Origin: Nemertoderma westbladi
Taxonomy: Eukaryota; Xenacoelomorpha; Nemertodermatida; Nemertodermatidae
Assembly: GCA_032718475.1 (NCBI GenBank)
Contig: JAUCBJ010007863.1
Location: 1 to 64,000 of the forward strand
DNA length: 64,000 nucleotides
Direction of reading: 5' to 3'
The position numbers and the translations under genes were made by a program. The notes under the pieces are model-generated. The model had not been told where the DNA came from. It saw only the letters and a program-made list of their open reading frames with translations, and did no database searches. This document shows, in pieces, positions 38,710 to 49,372 of the stretch (within the stretch, counting starts at the first letter, position 1; the number at the start of each line of letters is the position of its first letter).

Positions 38710-40018
38710 CCTTTATAAACTAACGTATATAAGGTGTTTCCTTTATAAACTAACGTATAGAAGGTGTTTCCTTCATAAACTAACGTATAGAAGGTGTTTC
38801 CTTGTTAAACTAACGTATAGAAGGTGTTTCCTTTATAAACTAACGTATAGAAGGTGTTTCCTTTATAAACTAACGTATAGAAGGTGTTTCCTTTATAAAC
38901 TAACGTATAGAAGGTGTTTCCTTTATAAACTAACGTATAGAAAGTGTTTCCTTTATAAACTAACGTATAGAAGGTGTTTCCTTTATAAACTAAAGTATAG
39001 AAGGTGTTTCCTTTATAAACTAACGTATAGAAGGTGTTTCCTTTATAAACTAACGTGTAGAAGGTGTTTCCTTTATAAACTAACGTATAGAAAGTGTTTC
39101 CTTTATAAACTAACGTATAGAAGGTGTTTCCTTTATAAACTAAAGTATAGAAGGTGTTTCCTTTATAAACTAACGTATAGAAGGTGTTTCCTTTATAAAC
39201 TAACGTATAGAAGGTGTTTCCTTTATAAACTAACGTATAGAAAGTGTTTCCTTTATAAACTAACGTATAGAAGGTGTTTCCTTTATAAACTAAAGTATAG
39301 AAGGTGTTTCCTTTATAAACTAACGTATAGAAGGTGTTTCCTTTATAAACTAACGTATAGAAGGTGTTTCCTTTATAAACTAACGTATAGAAGGTGTTTC
39401 CTTTATAAACTAACGTATAGAAGGTGTTTCCTTTATAAACTAACGTATAGAAAGTGTTTCCTTTATAAACTAACGTATAGAAGGTGTTTCCTTTATAAAC
39501 TAAAGTATAGAAGGTGTTTCCTTTATAAACTAACGTATATAAGGTGTTTCCTTTATACACTAACGTATAGAAGGTGTTTCCTTTATAAACTAACGTGTAG
39601 AAGGTGTTTCCTTTATAAACTAACGTATAGAAGGTGTTTCCTTTATAAACTAACGTATATAAGGTGTTTCCTTTATAAATTAACGTATAGAAGGTGTTTC
39701 CTTTATAAACTAACGTATAGAAAGTGTTTCCTTTATAAACTAACGTATAGAAAGTGTTTCCTTTATAAACTAACGTATAGAAGGTGTTTCCTTTATAAAC
39801 TAACGTATAGAAGGTGTTTCCTTTATAAACTAACGTATATAAGGTGTTCCCTTTATAAACTAACGTATAGAAGGTGTTTCCTTTATAAACTAACGTATAG
39901 AAAGTGTTTCCTTTATAGACTAACGTATAGAAGGTGTTTCCTTTATAAACTAACGTGTAGAAGGTGTTTCCTTTATAAACTAACGTGTAGAAGGTGTTTC
40001 CTTTATAAACTAACGTAT
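38710..40018. repeat. 30-bp satellite array, block 3
   Basis: About 43 monomers between the LINE tail and the BEL 2 5' LTR. A repeated run of variants (CTAAAGTATAG monomers near 38990, 39140, 39290, 39500) shows local duplications of 150-210 bp. It is interrupted by BEL 2 at 40018/40019. Confidence 0.97.
40014..40018. repeat. BEL 2 target duplication, left copy
   Basis: The sequence CGTAT of a satellite monomer, repeated at 63851-63855 directly after the 3' LTR. A 5-bp duplication fits BEL/Pao integration. Confidence 0.85.
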
Positions 40019-40148
40019 TATAGAATTATATTCTCTAAATGCCGTGGATTTTCAAAATTTTATTTTATTCGAATTAACTTTGTTATAAAGATTACATTAA
40101 GTCCTCATTTGTATTTACTATATCTATTTGTACGATGATTATTCAAGT

Positions 40149-40225
40149 GGTTCAGTAGCTCAGTCGGTAAAGCGTTGGAAATTATATGTAGTAGGTATTG
40201 AGTTCGAATCCTAGTAGGTGCGAAT
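40149..40225 (+). tRNA. tRNA-like sequence (Pol III box A and box B) in the LTR
   Basis: TAGCTCAGTCGGTAAAGCG fits a tRNA A box and D arm, and GAGTTCGAATCC, about 42 bases on, fits a B box and T loop. The acceptor and anticodon stems do not pair well, so this is a tRNA-derived remnant or Pol III promoter module and not a working tRNA. The same sequence is present in the 3' LTR, where it is split inside the A box by the large insert. Confidence 0.45.
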
Positions 40226-40400
40226 TATTTTTTGTGCAGAATTTCAACTCATTTAAATTAACCGCTACAAATTAAATTGCATTTGCCTGTACCTAGATTA
40301 ACCAATGGGACTGTAGTTATTAGATAGTAACCAATGTCGTGCAAGTTATATATTCACTGGACCAATAGTTATCTTTAAAAACCTATTAGAACTCATAGAA

Positions 40401-40422
40401 CAATCGAGAATTTTCTCGATTG
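40401..40422. promoter_or_regulatory. Perfect dyad upstream of the LTR TATA box
   Basis: CAATCGAGAA and its exact reverse complement TTCTCGATTG are separated by two T bases. The dyad lies about 20 bp upstream of the TATA box and is conserved in the 3' LTR. It could be a factor-binding site or a cruciform; function is inferred. Confidence 0.5.
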
Positions 40423-40440
40423 ATTGCAGCACAAATTTGC

Positions 40441-40449
40441 TATAAAAGG
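40441..40449 (+). promoter_or_regulatory. TATA box of the BEL 2 LTR
   Basis: TATAAAAGG, preceded by GC and conserved in the 3' LTR at 62377-62385. Transcription would start about 25-30 bp downstream, near the GTTAACACAGTTG segment. Confidence 0.6.
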
Positions 40450-40557
40450 TCCGATTTCGTTCATTAGTTAACACAGTTGCAGACCGTTATTCTCACTTAC
40501 ATCCATTAGTTATTTCAGATTACATTGTATACATTATTATAATTGTTGGTTATCTGT

Positions 40558-40563
40558 AATAAA
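40558..40563 (+). promoter_or_regulatory. Polyadenylation signal of the BEL 2 LTR
   Basis: AATAAA within CTGTAATAAAGTCAG, about 110 bp downstream of the TATA box. The spacing fits an LTR in which the R region ends shortly after this point. Confidence 0.55.
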
Positions 40564-41914
40564 GTCAGAATTATCGCTATATCTGCCCTTTTTCTATCAT
40601 GTTTTACCACGGTGAACTTAACTGAGGGACAGGATGGCAGGCTAAACATCGGGCCACAGCAATGAACGGGAACATCTGAGGAATGTAGACAGGAGACAAC
40701 CCGCAATATCATTCTTAGTTATTCGCCCATCGCCTGAAAGGTTAGACAGCATTCAATGCCTTGCTATCTAAGTGTAAGACCAAAGATCGAAGGTAGAGGT
40801 AGTGACACGCTGTGCGCCAAAAATTACATCTAGGGACCGTACTGTCTTAATTCAGAGAAAACCCACAGTAGACCTTCATATACCTACGGGGGGAGAGGAG
40901 AGGAGCTCAGGCAGAGATACTAGTACACAGATAGGACGCAGGCACACAGGTACAAGGCATACACATTGGTAGGGTGCAGCAAACTGTATGCCTAACTCTT
41001 GCTAAGTACAGGTGCGTCTGTGACTGTTTGTAGTACAACGGTGTCCATTGCATTAGAACTTGTAGGCCAGAAGGGTTACTGTGTTTTTACCTGAAATAGG
41101 ATTGTACCGTTCAGGCGGTAGGGCAGTTTACAACTAGGCACAAATAAATTGAGGCTATTTAGGGATACTAACATCTACCGTGTCCCCGCCAACATTCTGT
41201 TAGGAAGTTGCTGTGCCCATCTAAGCAACTAAAATTCTAGATAAGAACACCAGGCTAGCTATTAGTACCTGTACGCCTACTGTAGTAAACTAACACATTT
41301 CTTCTTAGTATTAGGGACCTGGTAAATTAAGTTGCCGAATTCTGGGCGTAGTATTAACCTTATGCCTGAATTTGAGTCCTGGAAATACACAAAAGGGGGA
41401 GGAGCCTTATCATTCGTGAGTATTGGACCTACAAGTTATAAAATTAGAACATTTGCAAAATGTACACCGGACCCAGTAATTATATATATGAAGGAGCAAA
41501 ACTGACTTTGACTGTTTAGAACAAAGACACACGCGCGTTAGAAATTATTTACACCTCAAAATATATAAAATAATTTTTGTCCATACTGTGCTTTGCCCGC
41601 TAGTTAGACCTTTCTGCACCTAGCTAGTGTCTCTTTCGCCCAACCATATAAATCACACCGCGGCAAAGTATACGAGCGCCCTTAGTCCGTCAGTGAGTCA
41701 GCCTGATTTAGGATTCGCTGCGTGGGATTTTGTTTTATCGAAGTTTGTCCGTTCGTAGACTGTTTTCTGCCTCACCGGTTATAAGAGACCGATACTGCAA
41801 TATATTTTCGCTTACTTGGAGTTTACTGTTTTGGTGAGAAGGTCGGATTAAGATTTGATTCACAAACTTTACAGTAGGATATTGCAGGGTATTTTGTTAC
41901 TGTCTCTTCGAATA

Positions 41915-42734
41915 GTAGGAATATGTTTTACTGAACTACGGTTCGGTAGGACTAAAGTTATTTGAAAAATTTTTTTTTGTATTTTGAGGTAAAAGTTTAT
42001 ATTTGATTAGCTAAGTGCTAATTTTTTGAAATAAAAATTTGATTTGAACCGCGTGTAAAATATTTTGGAATTGAATACCGGTGTTTAAAAAGGGTTTAAA
42101 TACCATATTATACCGGTACAAAATTTTCGTAAAAGTAAAACCAAACTCTTTTGTTTTTCAGGATTCAGACCTCATTTCTAGACTGTAACGGGAGCAAGAC
42201 CGTGTTTCACGAGTTTGGGAGATAGATAACCCAACAACTTTGGTTGGGAAAAAATCGCACTTCGTCCGCAACGCTGGAAACGGAAAGGTTCACATCCGGT
42301 TTGTATCTGGGAATCTGTTTTTCTGGAGAATTATTGGAGTGGGTGAGTTTGAAAAGTTGCATTAATCAGTTAGGCATTACCGTATTAATTAAAATTATTG
42401 TGGGTTCCACTGTCTCAAGTATTTATGAATTCCGTACGATTTCTTTGTTTATTGCTGAATTAGTCCGTAATTATTTGTGTTTGACTTATATTTTGATAAC
42501 GTATATCGTTATCCGATTTATTTGTTATAAAATTGGCCGTTAGGCTAATTTTATTATATACTTATACCGTAACATTTATTTGCTGTAAAATTGGCCGTTT
42601 AGGCTAATTTTATCCATTTGCTATAAAATCGGCCGGTAGGCTAATTTTATATGACTGTAATTAGTACTGTTTAGATATAAATACGGTAAATTCGATACTT
42701 TGACACTCACTTTACTTGACTTACAACTACTGAA
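41915..42734 (+). other. BEL 2 leader between 5' LTR and gag
   Basis: An AT-rich untranslated leader. No obvious TGG-type primer binding site lies directly after the LTR. A 99-codon frame at 42244-42543 starts with TTG and resembles nothing known. The last part holds three tandem stem-loops. Confidence 0.6.
42521..42650 (+). repeat. Three tandem stem-loops before gag
   Basis: Copies at 42521-42554, 42579-42612 and 42617-42650. Each has TAAAATTGGCC (or a variant), a loop of about 4-5 bases and GGCTAATTTTA. In copy 1 all 11 pairs form, one of them a G-U pair. Copies 2 and 3 keep the stem with small changes. They end about 85 bp before the gag ATG and could act in packaging, dimerisation or translation; this is inference. 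Confidence 0.7.
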
Positions 42735-43514
42735 ATGAGTGACAAACAAGACTATACGAAGAATACACCTACCGACTATGACTCATGTGACGCGGATAAG
42801 TCAGCAACGGAAGAACTACAGGGGAAGACTCGCGAGCCTACCGAACCTACACCGTGTGCGTCACCAGTACATCCAACGGGAGTACCGGATGCCGTAGTAC
42901 GAGGTGACGGCAGGACCGAGGACTTTCTAACTGTTCCGCAACCTAGATACAGGGAAACGGACATGGTAAGTTCAGTAGGAAGCCAGGAAAGCGTTGTTAG
43001 AAGCGTCGGAGGATACATGGCGCATATTACCAGGAGTATTGGAGAAGGTCAACGCATATTAGACGAGTTGACCGCTCCGATGTCCCGATTCGAGTTCTAC
43101 ACTCTACAGGTAAGAGTACAAAGTAGAGTACATAAGTCCGTAGATAACCTAGTCAGTCTACAAGATCTAGCTAGACAAAGACAGGATGCGGACACACAAT
43201 TCAGAATCCTCGAGAAATTAACAATCGCTAGAGAGAAACTGATTCAGTTTAAGACGACCGTTAGACAGATACAACAGGAGCAAGCGGACCAGTTATTAGG
43301 TGAGTCGGTTTCCGACGAGTTGTTACAGCCCGAGGAAGAACAGCTAACTGTACCAACTGGATGGACAATTGAAACACCTGACGGATCACTTACGCATGTG
43401 CGGCGAGGACGTCGGAAATTGGGAAACCGTGCCGGAAGCTACGAGGGAAACTTCACTCGCACAAATCGAGCTGGCACCAGGAATACTGGATCAATCGTTG
43501 GTAAGTATTCGTAG
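42735..43514 (+). pseudogene. BEL 2 gag, N-terminal fragment
   Basis: ATG at 42735, chosen as the first long ATG frame after the leader. The product starts with a polar, Thr/Pro/Asp-rich segment, followed by a helical region (about residues 95-195: RSIGEGQRILDEL, LTIAREKLIQFK). The frame is lost by about 43400-43510, where coding passes to the next frame (43369-44373). As in BEL 1, the gag starts with a long helical region before the conserved gag core. Confidence 0.75.
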
Positions 43515-44373
43515 CGAAATTGGCGAAGGAAGTATGGTCACGTCAGAAGTTGCTCGACAACAGCAACAGTTCTACAGACAGCAACACGAAATGGAAGAAC
43601 AAACTCAACTGCTAATGATACAAGCAGCGTTAGAGGAAGAGAAAATACGTATTGCGAATGTAGCGAGAATCTCTCATCTGCAGGAACAAGCTGAACTAGA
43701 AGCAGCCGAAATGGAAAGGTTAGAGTTGGACATTGCCCAACAAGCGGTGGCAGCCGAGTTAGCGCAACGAACGGCAGCAGCCGAGTTAGAGCGACAAACG
43801 GCAGCGGCAGCAGCCGAGTTAGAGCGACAAACGGCAGCGGCAGCGGCAGCGTCAGAGTTAGAGCGACAAACGGCAGCGGCGGAGTTAGAGAGAAAAAGGT
43901 TAGTTTCAGAAGCCAGAGTCGAGATGAAGCCACGGCAAATAAAGGCTCAATCAGCTATACGACAAGCGGAGTTCGAGGCGCAACAACAACAAACGGAACA
44001 ACGAGAGAAGGAAGTTAAACTTCGTTTCGAACTCGAGAAGAAGGCGAGAGAATTAGCCAACGCCAAGGAAGATCTGGATCTTAAGGCCCGCGATAGATCG
44101 ATGAGATCTCGAGACGGACACGATTTGGACCAGATAGAGGTAAGGCACCGCCAAATTCAGGAACGAATGAAGGAAGGCTCGATAGGAGCACCTGGACGAG
44201 AACGACAATTAGTTAAAGACTTATGTCAACGATTCCCTCAAGTAACTCCTATGTTTGCACCGATTACGACTAAGGAACCTGTTTCGATTGCTGGTAGTAG
44301 TAATATTTCTCCTATCCATGGTGCGACGGAATACACCAACACAGAAAGCGTTACAACCAACAGACGCGATTAG
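43369..44373 (+). pseudogene. BEL 2 gag, coiled-coil segment, frame-shifted
   Basis: Overlaps the preceding frame and continues gag in another phase. It encodes a long helix-forming stretch with repeated ELERQTAAAA modules (about 43735-43890) and further Glu/Arg/Lys/Gln-rich coil up to about 44150. This is the counterpart of the coil in BEL 1, with different sequence. Coding leaves this frame near 44300-44370. Confidence 0.7.
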
Positions 44374-44887
44374 TACGCAACAATTCGCCGATCTAATGCG
44401 ACCAGTTGTAGACAAGTTGGCCCAGATAGAGGAACGTTTAGAGGAAACTCAAACTGATAGTTCGCGAGGTACCGAGTTCGAACACTCTAGACACCCGAAG
44501 CAGCAAAGAAAACAACCCTCGAGAAACACCTCGTATCAAAGAAAAGCGCCAAGACGAGAGAACATCAACTCGATTGCCAACCAAGGACGCGAAACTTTGA
44601 ACGTGGCCGAGGAGATAGCGAAATTCGCAGCCAGACAAGGACTACCGGTGCAACAACCACCTAAGTTTTCCGGTAACTCTAAACATTGGCACACTTTCGT
44701 GGACTACATCGAAACACAAATAGCAGCGTGCGCCTTTTCATCAAGGGAAAAGTTCAACTACCTGCTACAAACGCTGACGGGAGAACCGAAACGTCTAGCG
44801 GAGACCTTTGTCGGTGTACCAGATGCCTTCGAACTAGCGTACGATCGCTTAACTTCGATTTTACGGAGGCACCGTAAGTATGGCTAA
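44255..44887 (+). pseudogene. BEL 2 gag, DUF1759-like core, frame-shifted
   Basis: Third phase of gag. Residues from about 120 read PPKFSGNSKHWHTFVDYIET, then ITS counterpart of the BEL gag core with KFNYLLQTLTGEPKRL, the usual start of DUF1759. The frame ends at 44885-44887 just inside this domain, and the rest continues in the frame of 44880-48230. Another single-base shift near 44875 is therefore likely. Confidence 0.75.
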
Positions 44888-47800
44888 GTCAGTGATAGAA
44901 GAACTCTGTAAAGGGGGGGCTATAACAAAACCCGTTGACTTACTGAAATTAGCTGACGAGATTAAGAACGCCATTACTACACTACGCTCGATTGGACAAC
45001 TTGACTACGCGAACACTCCGACAGTCCTATTGAAAATAATAGGAAGATTACACCATCGACTTCGTCGGGAGTGGCGAAAGATAGAATATCAGCGAGAAGA
45101 GAGAGGCGGATTCTTGAAGTTGGAAGACGTCTACTTACTGATATCCAGAGAGGCAGTAGTCGAGACGCGTTCGAACTACACGGACCAACATATCGTAGCA
45201 GAAGGAATCACCTTACCATCCTCGAACCGACAAAAACCCCAAACAACATCCACCAAGACGGCCACTTACGCCACATCGACAGAAACCCGACAATTTTCAG
45301 ACGGTAATAGAGTATCCGCACCCATTGGAACCAAACAGACCCGACAGCAACTGAGCACAGACTTTAGCGGTTGCCAATACTGCGAGCAGCTAGGCAAGCG
45401 ACACACCACTCATAAGTTAAGAGGTTATCGGTTATTTCGCGAGTTAAACTCGGAAGAACGACGGCTGCAGATACGGCCATTGGACTCTTGTTGGCGGTGT
45501 ACGCAACACGGACATGTTCGCAAGGACTGCCCAAATACGGACACCTGTCCTTCCTGTGGACGCAACCACGACGGCTTGCTCCATACAGACAGCCATACGC
45601 CGACCAAACGCTTCACTAGGGAACACCCGGAAGCAGCAGCGAAATGTAATACGGCCTACAAGAATCGTGAATCGAGAACGACTCCAACTTTCGTGACGCA
45701 TATTCGGGATTGTTTTCCGGAGCAGTCCGGGTCTTCTGACGAAGAAACCGAGGACGATGACGCGTACTCAGTCGGAGACGAACAACCATCGATCGCGCTT
45801 CTGACGACTGACCAACTAAAAGGTTTCAGCGTAATTCCTATTAAGATTACTGGCACCAAAGGGAGCAAAAGGATCTACGCTATCCTGGATTCAGCCTCAT
45901 CTCATAGCTATGTGGATGAGAAGGTAGCTGATGTCGTGACGGATCTCCGACAAGGTAAGAACGTCAGTTACACCGTAAGTAGTATGCATGGACAACGTGC
46001 AATACCAGTGACACGAGTTAAGTTAAACTTAGACACTCTTCTTCCGAAATCGCAACACAGCGAAAAAGAGAGGTCTTTGTTACCCTTCAAGGATTTGACT
46101 TTTGCGGCCACCAAGGACTTTAGTAACCTACTGGGTCCAGTGCCGGAACAATCCTTAGAGGATCGTAAGTATTTCAGACACCTTGGTGTACCTGAATGTC
46201 CTGTCAATTATAGATCGGTAGCAATGCTGATCGAGACAGATCAATTCAATCTACATCAAGTGTGGGAAACCAGACCATCGGTAGTCGTAGCAGGAAATGC
46301 ATACGCCTGTAGAACGCCGATAGGTTGGTTTACTCGAGCGCCTGTGCGCACACTAGATATAAGTGACGAAGAGGATGATGTACAAAGTACATGTAGTTTA
46401 TTAACTACAACTTCGATTCATTCCTTTTCACCTGACATAGACTATACTACACTACGTTTGACAAAACACGACAACGTGACAAGTACGACATGTGTAGCAA
46501 ATACGGTAAGTCATAGAAAGCAGCGCCACAACATTAGTATAGAGTGTGAGAAGAAGACGAGTCAGGCAGAGGTTCCATCGACGACAGATGATAACGCCGG
46601 AAGGCTTGCAAGTCTACCTCAACCAATAACGTTAACGATGCCCGTCGATGTCGATGTCGACACATTAAAGAATTATCAAGTGGAACAAGCTGCACAAGAC
46701 AAAGAATTAACAGAGAAGACTATCAGGTGGTTAGAACAAGATACAGCCGAACCTGGTAGCTACGAACCATGTATGTCGGAACAAGAGAAACAATCTTTAA
46801 AGATCATGGAAGATACTATCCGCCAGATGAAAGACGGACATTTTGAGGTAGGGATGTTATGGCGTAGCCAAAGTCCTAAACTTATTAATAATTATCCGCT
46901 AGCTTTAAGACGCTTAAACTCAATACGACAACGTCTATTAAAGGACGATAAAGCCCATCTGCAGTATAATACCCAGATGGAGACGTATTTGACCAAAGGA
47001 TACGCTATCCGAATGACTAACCCAGAGATTGTGACAGACCAGACATACTATTTGCCACATCACCACGTGAGACACCCCGACAAACCTGATAAAGTACGCG
47101 TAGTTAATGACTGCGCGGCCCTGTTTGAAGGAATGTCTCTCAACAGTGAGTTGATGGACGGACCAAACATGAATAATTATCTCATGGGGGTGATTATGCG
47201 CTTCCGTCAGCATCAAGTAGCCTTTACTTGTGACGTCGAAGCTATGTTTCACCAAGTGCGAGCGTTAGAGCGAGACAGAGACAGTTTGAGGTTCCTCTGG
47301 TACCCGGAAGGAGACTTAAGTCTACCACCGGCGACTTACCAAATGCAAGTTCGCGTTTTTGGTGCCAGGGACAGCCCAAATTGTACTATGTACGCCCTAA
47401 AGCAGACCACTAGGGACCAGAAACATATGTATGACCCAGAGGTAATCCAAATCGTAGAACGAGACTTTTACGTAGACGATGGATTACAAAGTTGTAACAC
47501 AGTAGAACGTGCTATCACAGTAGCACATCAATTACGGGACTGCTTAGCGGGCGGAGGTTTTAACCTCACCAAATTCGCCTCAAACAGTGCCGAATTGGTA
47601 GATTCATTCGGAACGACTGAGCGTGGAGGTGGTGACATTGACCTGGAGTTCGAACCACTACCGACGACAAAGGTGTTGGGGCTCTTTTGGGACCCAAACA
47701 CGGACAACTTTCGAGTGAAGGTGAGACTGGACACTCAAGGAAACACTCTGACTAAGAGATCTTGCTTGTCTAAATTGAGTCGATTGTTCGATCCATTAGG

Positions 47801-48230
47801 TTTCATCAGCCCAATAATACTGCAAGCCAGAATTTATATGCGCAGTATTTGGAAAGATGGACTGACATGGGACGAGCCGATCTCATCAGAACAAGTGGAC
47901 TTATGGAAAACCTGGGAGGCACAATTATCTTCGCTAGAGGATTATTCCATACCCCGAGTATACTTTCCATTACAAACGACATTTCCTGACAACTTAGAAT
48001 TACATTGTTTTTCCGACGCCAGTGACAACGGCTTTGGTGTGACAGCGTCTTTGCGCAGACAAGTAAATTCAGACGAGTTTGATGTTTCGTTCATTACTTC
48101 TAAAGCAAAAACAATGCCTACTAAGTATATGATGACACCACGCGCTGAACTACAAGCCGCAACTCTGTCAACTACCATTGTAAACCTCATACAGACTGAA
48201 CTACAGTCAAGTTTACAGATATTTTATTAG
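44880..48230 (+). pseudogene. BEL 2 gag C-terminus, protease, RT, RNase H (first part)
   Basis: An 1,116-codon frame. It starts with the end of DUF1759 (IEELCKGGAI), then zinc knuckles at about 45370-45590 (CWRCTQHGHVRKDC and CPSCGRNHDGLLH). The protease-like region at about 45880 has DSASS in place of DSGS. RT follows, with RVVNDCAALFEG, TCDVEAMFHQV, FGARDSPN and the catalytic YVDD near 47470. RNase H has FSDASDNGFG near 48007 and RAELQAA near 48142. The TAG at 48228-48230 sits exactly where BEL RNase H normally has the Trp of an FWTDS-type motif, so it looks like a Trp-to-amber change. The same frame continues downstream. RT and RNase H catalytic residues present here look intact. Confidence 0.9.
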
Positions 48231-49004
48231 ACTGACGCGACGTTAGTTTTATTCTATATAAACAACGACACACTTGAATTCAAGACATTCGTAGCTAACC
48301 GTCGTGCAGAAATTCTAGACCGTTCAATAAAGGAAGATTGGCGACATTGTCCCGGACCACAAAATCCAGCTGATATTGCGTCGCGAGGAATGATGCCTGA
48401 GGAATTCTGTAAACCGGAGAACAAAGAATTTTGGCAACACGGACCACAATTCTTACAAAGATCAGTACAACATTGGCCGCCACTATACGACAACAAGTCT
48501 AACACTATCCCTAAAGACGCCGAAATTAAAAAACCAAAGAAAGGGAAAGCAAAGAAAAGGACGGCGGCTAAACTCAAGAAAAAACCGAAGGCGAAATGGA
48601 AAGATATAACTTCCAAAGTCAAGAACGGAAGACTTGCGAGCCTTTCTACACCAGACATATCGCCAGACGGTCAACCAGACGCGTTACTAGACGGTCAACC
48701 AGACGTTTTGCCAGACATGTCACTAGATATTTCGCCGGATGTTCCGCGAAACATTTTACCAGACATATCACAAAATGTTCTACCAGACACTAGTAACATA
48801 TTGACAAATAGTAAAGCTGCAGTTTCTCTATTGGAGCGGCCTTCTATTGACAAACAACCAGACGCGTTACTAGACGGTCAACCAGACGTTTTGCCAGACA
48901 TGTCACTAGATATTTCGCCGGATGTTCCGCGAAACATTTTACCAGACATGTCACAAAATGTTCTACCAGACAAATTTGACATATTGACAAATATTGACAA
49001 ATAG
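48231..49004 (+). pseudogene. BEL 2 RNase H end and spacer after the amber codon
   Basis: In frame with 44880-48230. It begins TDATLVLFYINND, the third catalytic Asp region of RNase H, and continues with WRHCPGPQNPADIASRG, the conserved end of BEL RNase H. After a Lys-rich stretch (about 48525-48600) comes an Asp/Pro-rich spacer duplicated in frame (48678-48860 and from 48861, period 183 bp). A 10-bp tandem duplication of TTGACAAATA near 48982-49001 breaks the frame. Confidence 0.8.
48678..48990 (+). repeat. 183-bp in-frame duplication in the pol spacer
   Basis: The segment beginning GACGCGTTACTAGACGG at 48678 recurs at 48861 and runs to about 48990. The period is 61 codons, so the frame was not affected. 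It encodes the PDALLDGQPDVLPDMSLD type spacer between RNase H and integrase. Confidence 0.8.
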
Positions 49005-49372
49005 TAAAGCCGCAGTTTCTCTATTGGAGCGGCCTTGTATTGACAAACTACCAAATTTGACACCCTTGAGTAACCATAAGCACAGTGAAACCTCATGTAT
49101 TACAGATGTGGGTAGTACCTACATAAATGTAAATACAGGTGTTACTTTGCGCTCAAGAGACATACCAAACTTGCAACCTATGGTGAGACCTGGGATTAAT
49201 ATCGGCAGAAAAAAAAAGTTTACCGAAACCCAGTGACCCCATAGAGTTCAAACCACCATTAACGATCGACTTACAAAGTACTGACAATCAAGGTAAGAAA
49301 ACAAAGAAGGACAAATTACTTGTAGACCAAGACGGATCAACAGTCAACAAGGGAATACCTACCGGCGGACCC
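49005..49372 (+). pseudogene. BEL 2 pol linker between RNase H and integrase, two frameshifts
   Basis: After the 10-bp duplication coding continues in a second frame (TNSKAAVSLLERP to about 49205). It then moves to a third frame at an A-run of nine bases (49209-49217), from where the frame is open into integrase. No domain is recognised in this linker. Confidence 0.65.

Larger units (their letters stand above)
40019..41914 (+). repeat. BEL 2 5' LTR
   Basis: The edges are fixed by comparison with the 3' LTR and by the flanking CGTAT. It begins TATAGAATTATATTC and ends TCTTCGAATA, so it lacks the usual TG and CA ends; the short inverted ends are TAT and ATA. It contains a TATA box (40441), a polyadenylation signal (40558-40563) and a tRNA-like segment (about 40149-40225). 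The distance from the poly(A) signal to the LTR end implies an unusually long U5 of about 1.3 kb. No protein-coding frame is credible here. Confidence 0.9.

Noticed and set aside
40149-40225. Functional tRNA gene
   Set aside because: Box A and box B are good, but the acceptor and anticodon stems do not pair, so I describe it only as tRNA-like.
42244-42543. 99-codon hydrophobic ORF in the BEL 2 leader
   Set aside because: It starts with a non-ATG codon, has no recognisable family and lies in AT-rich leader; chance is the simpler explanation.
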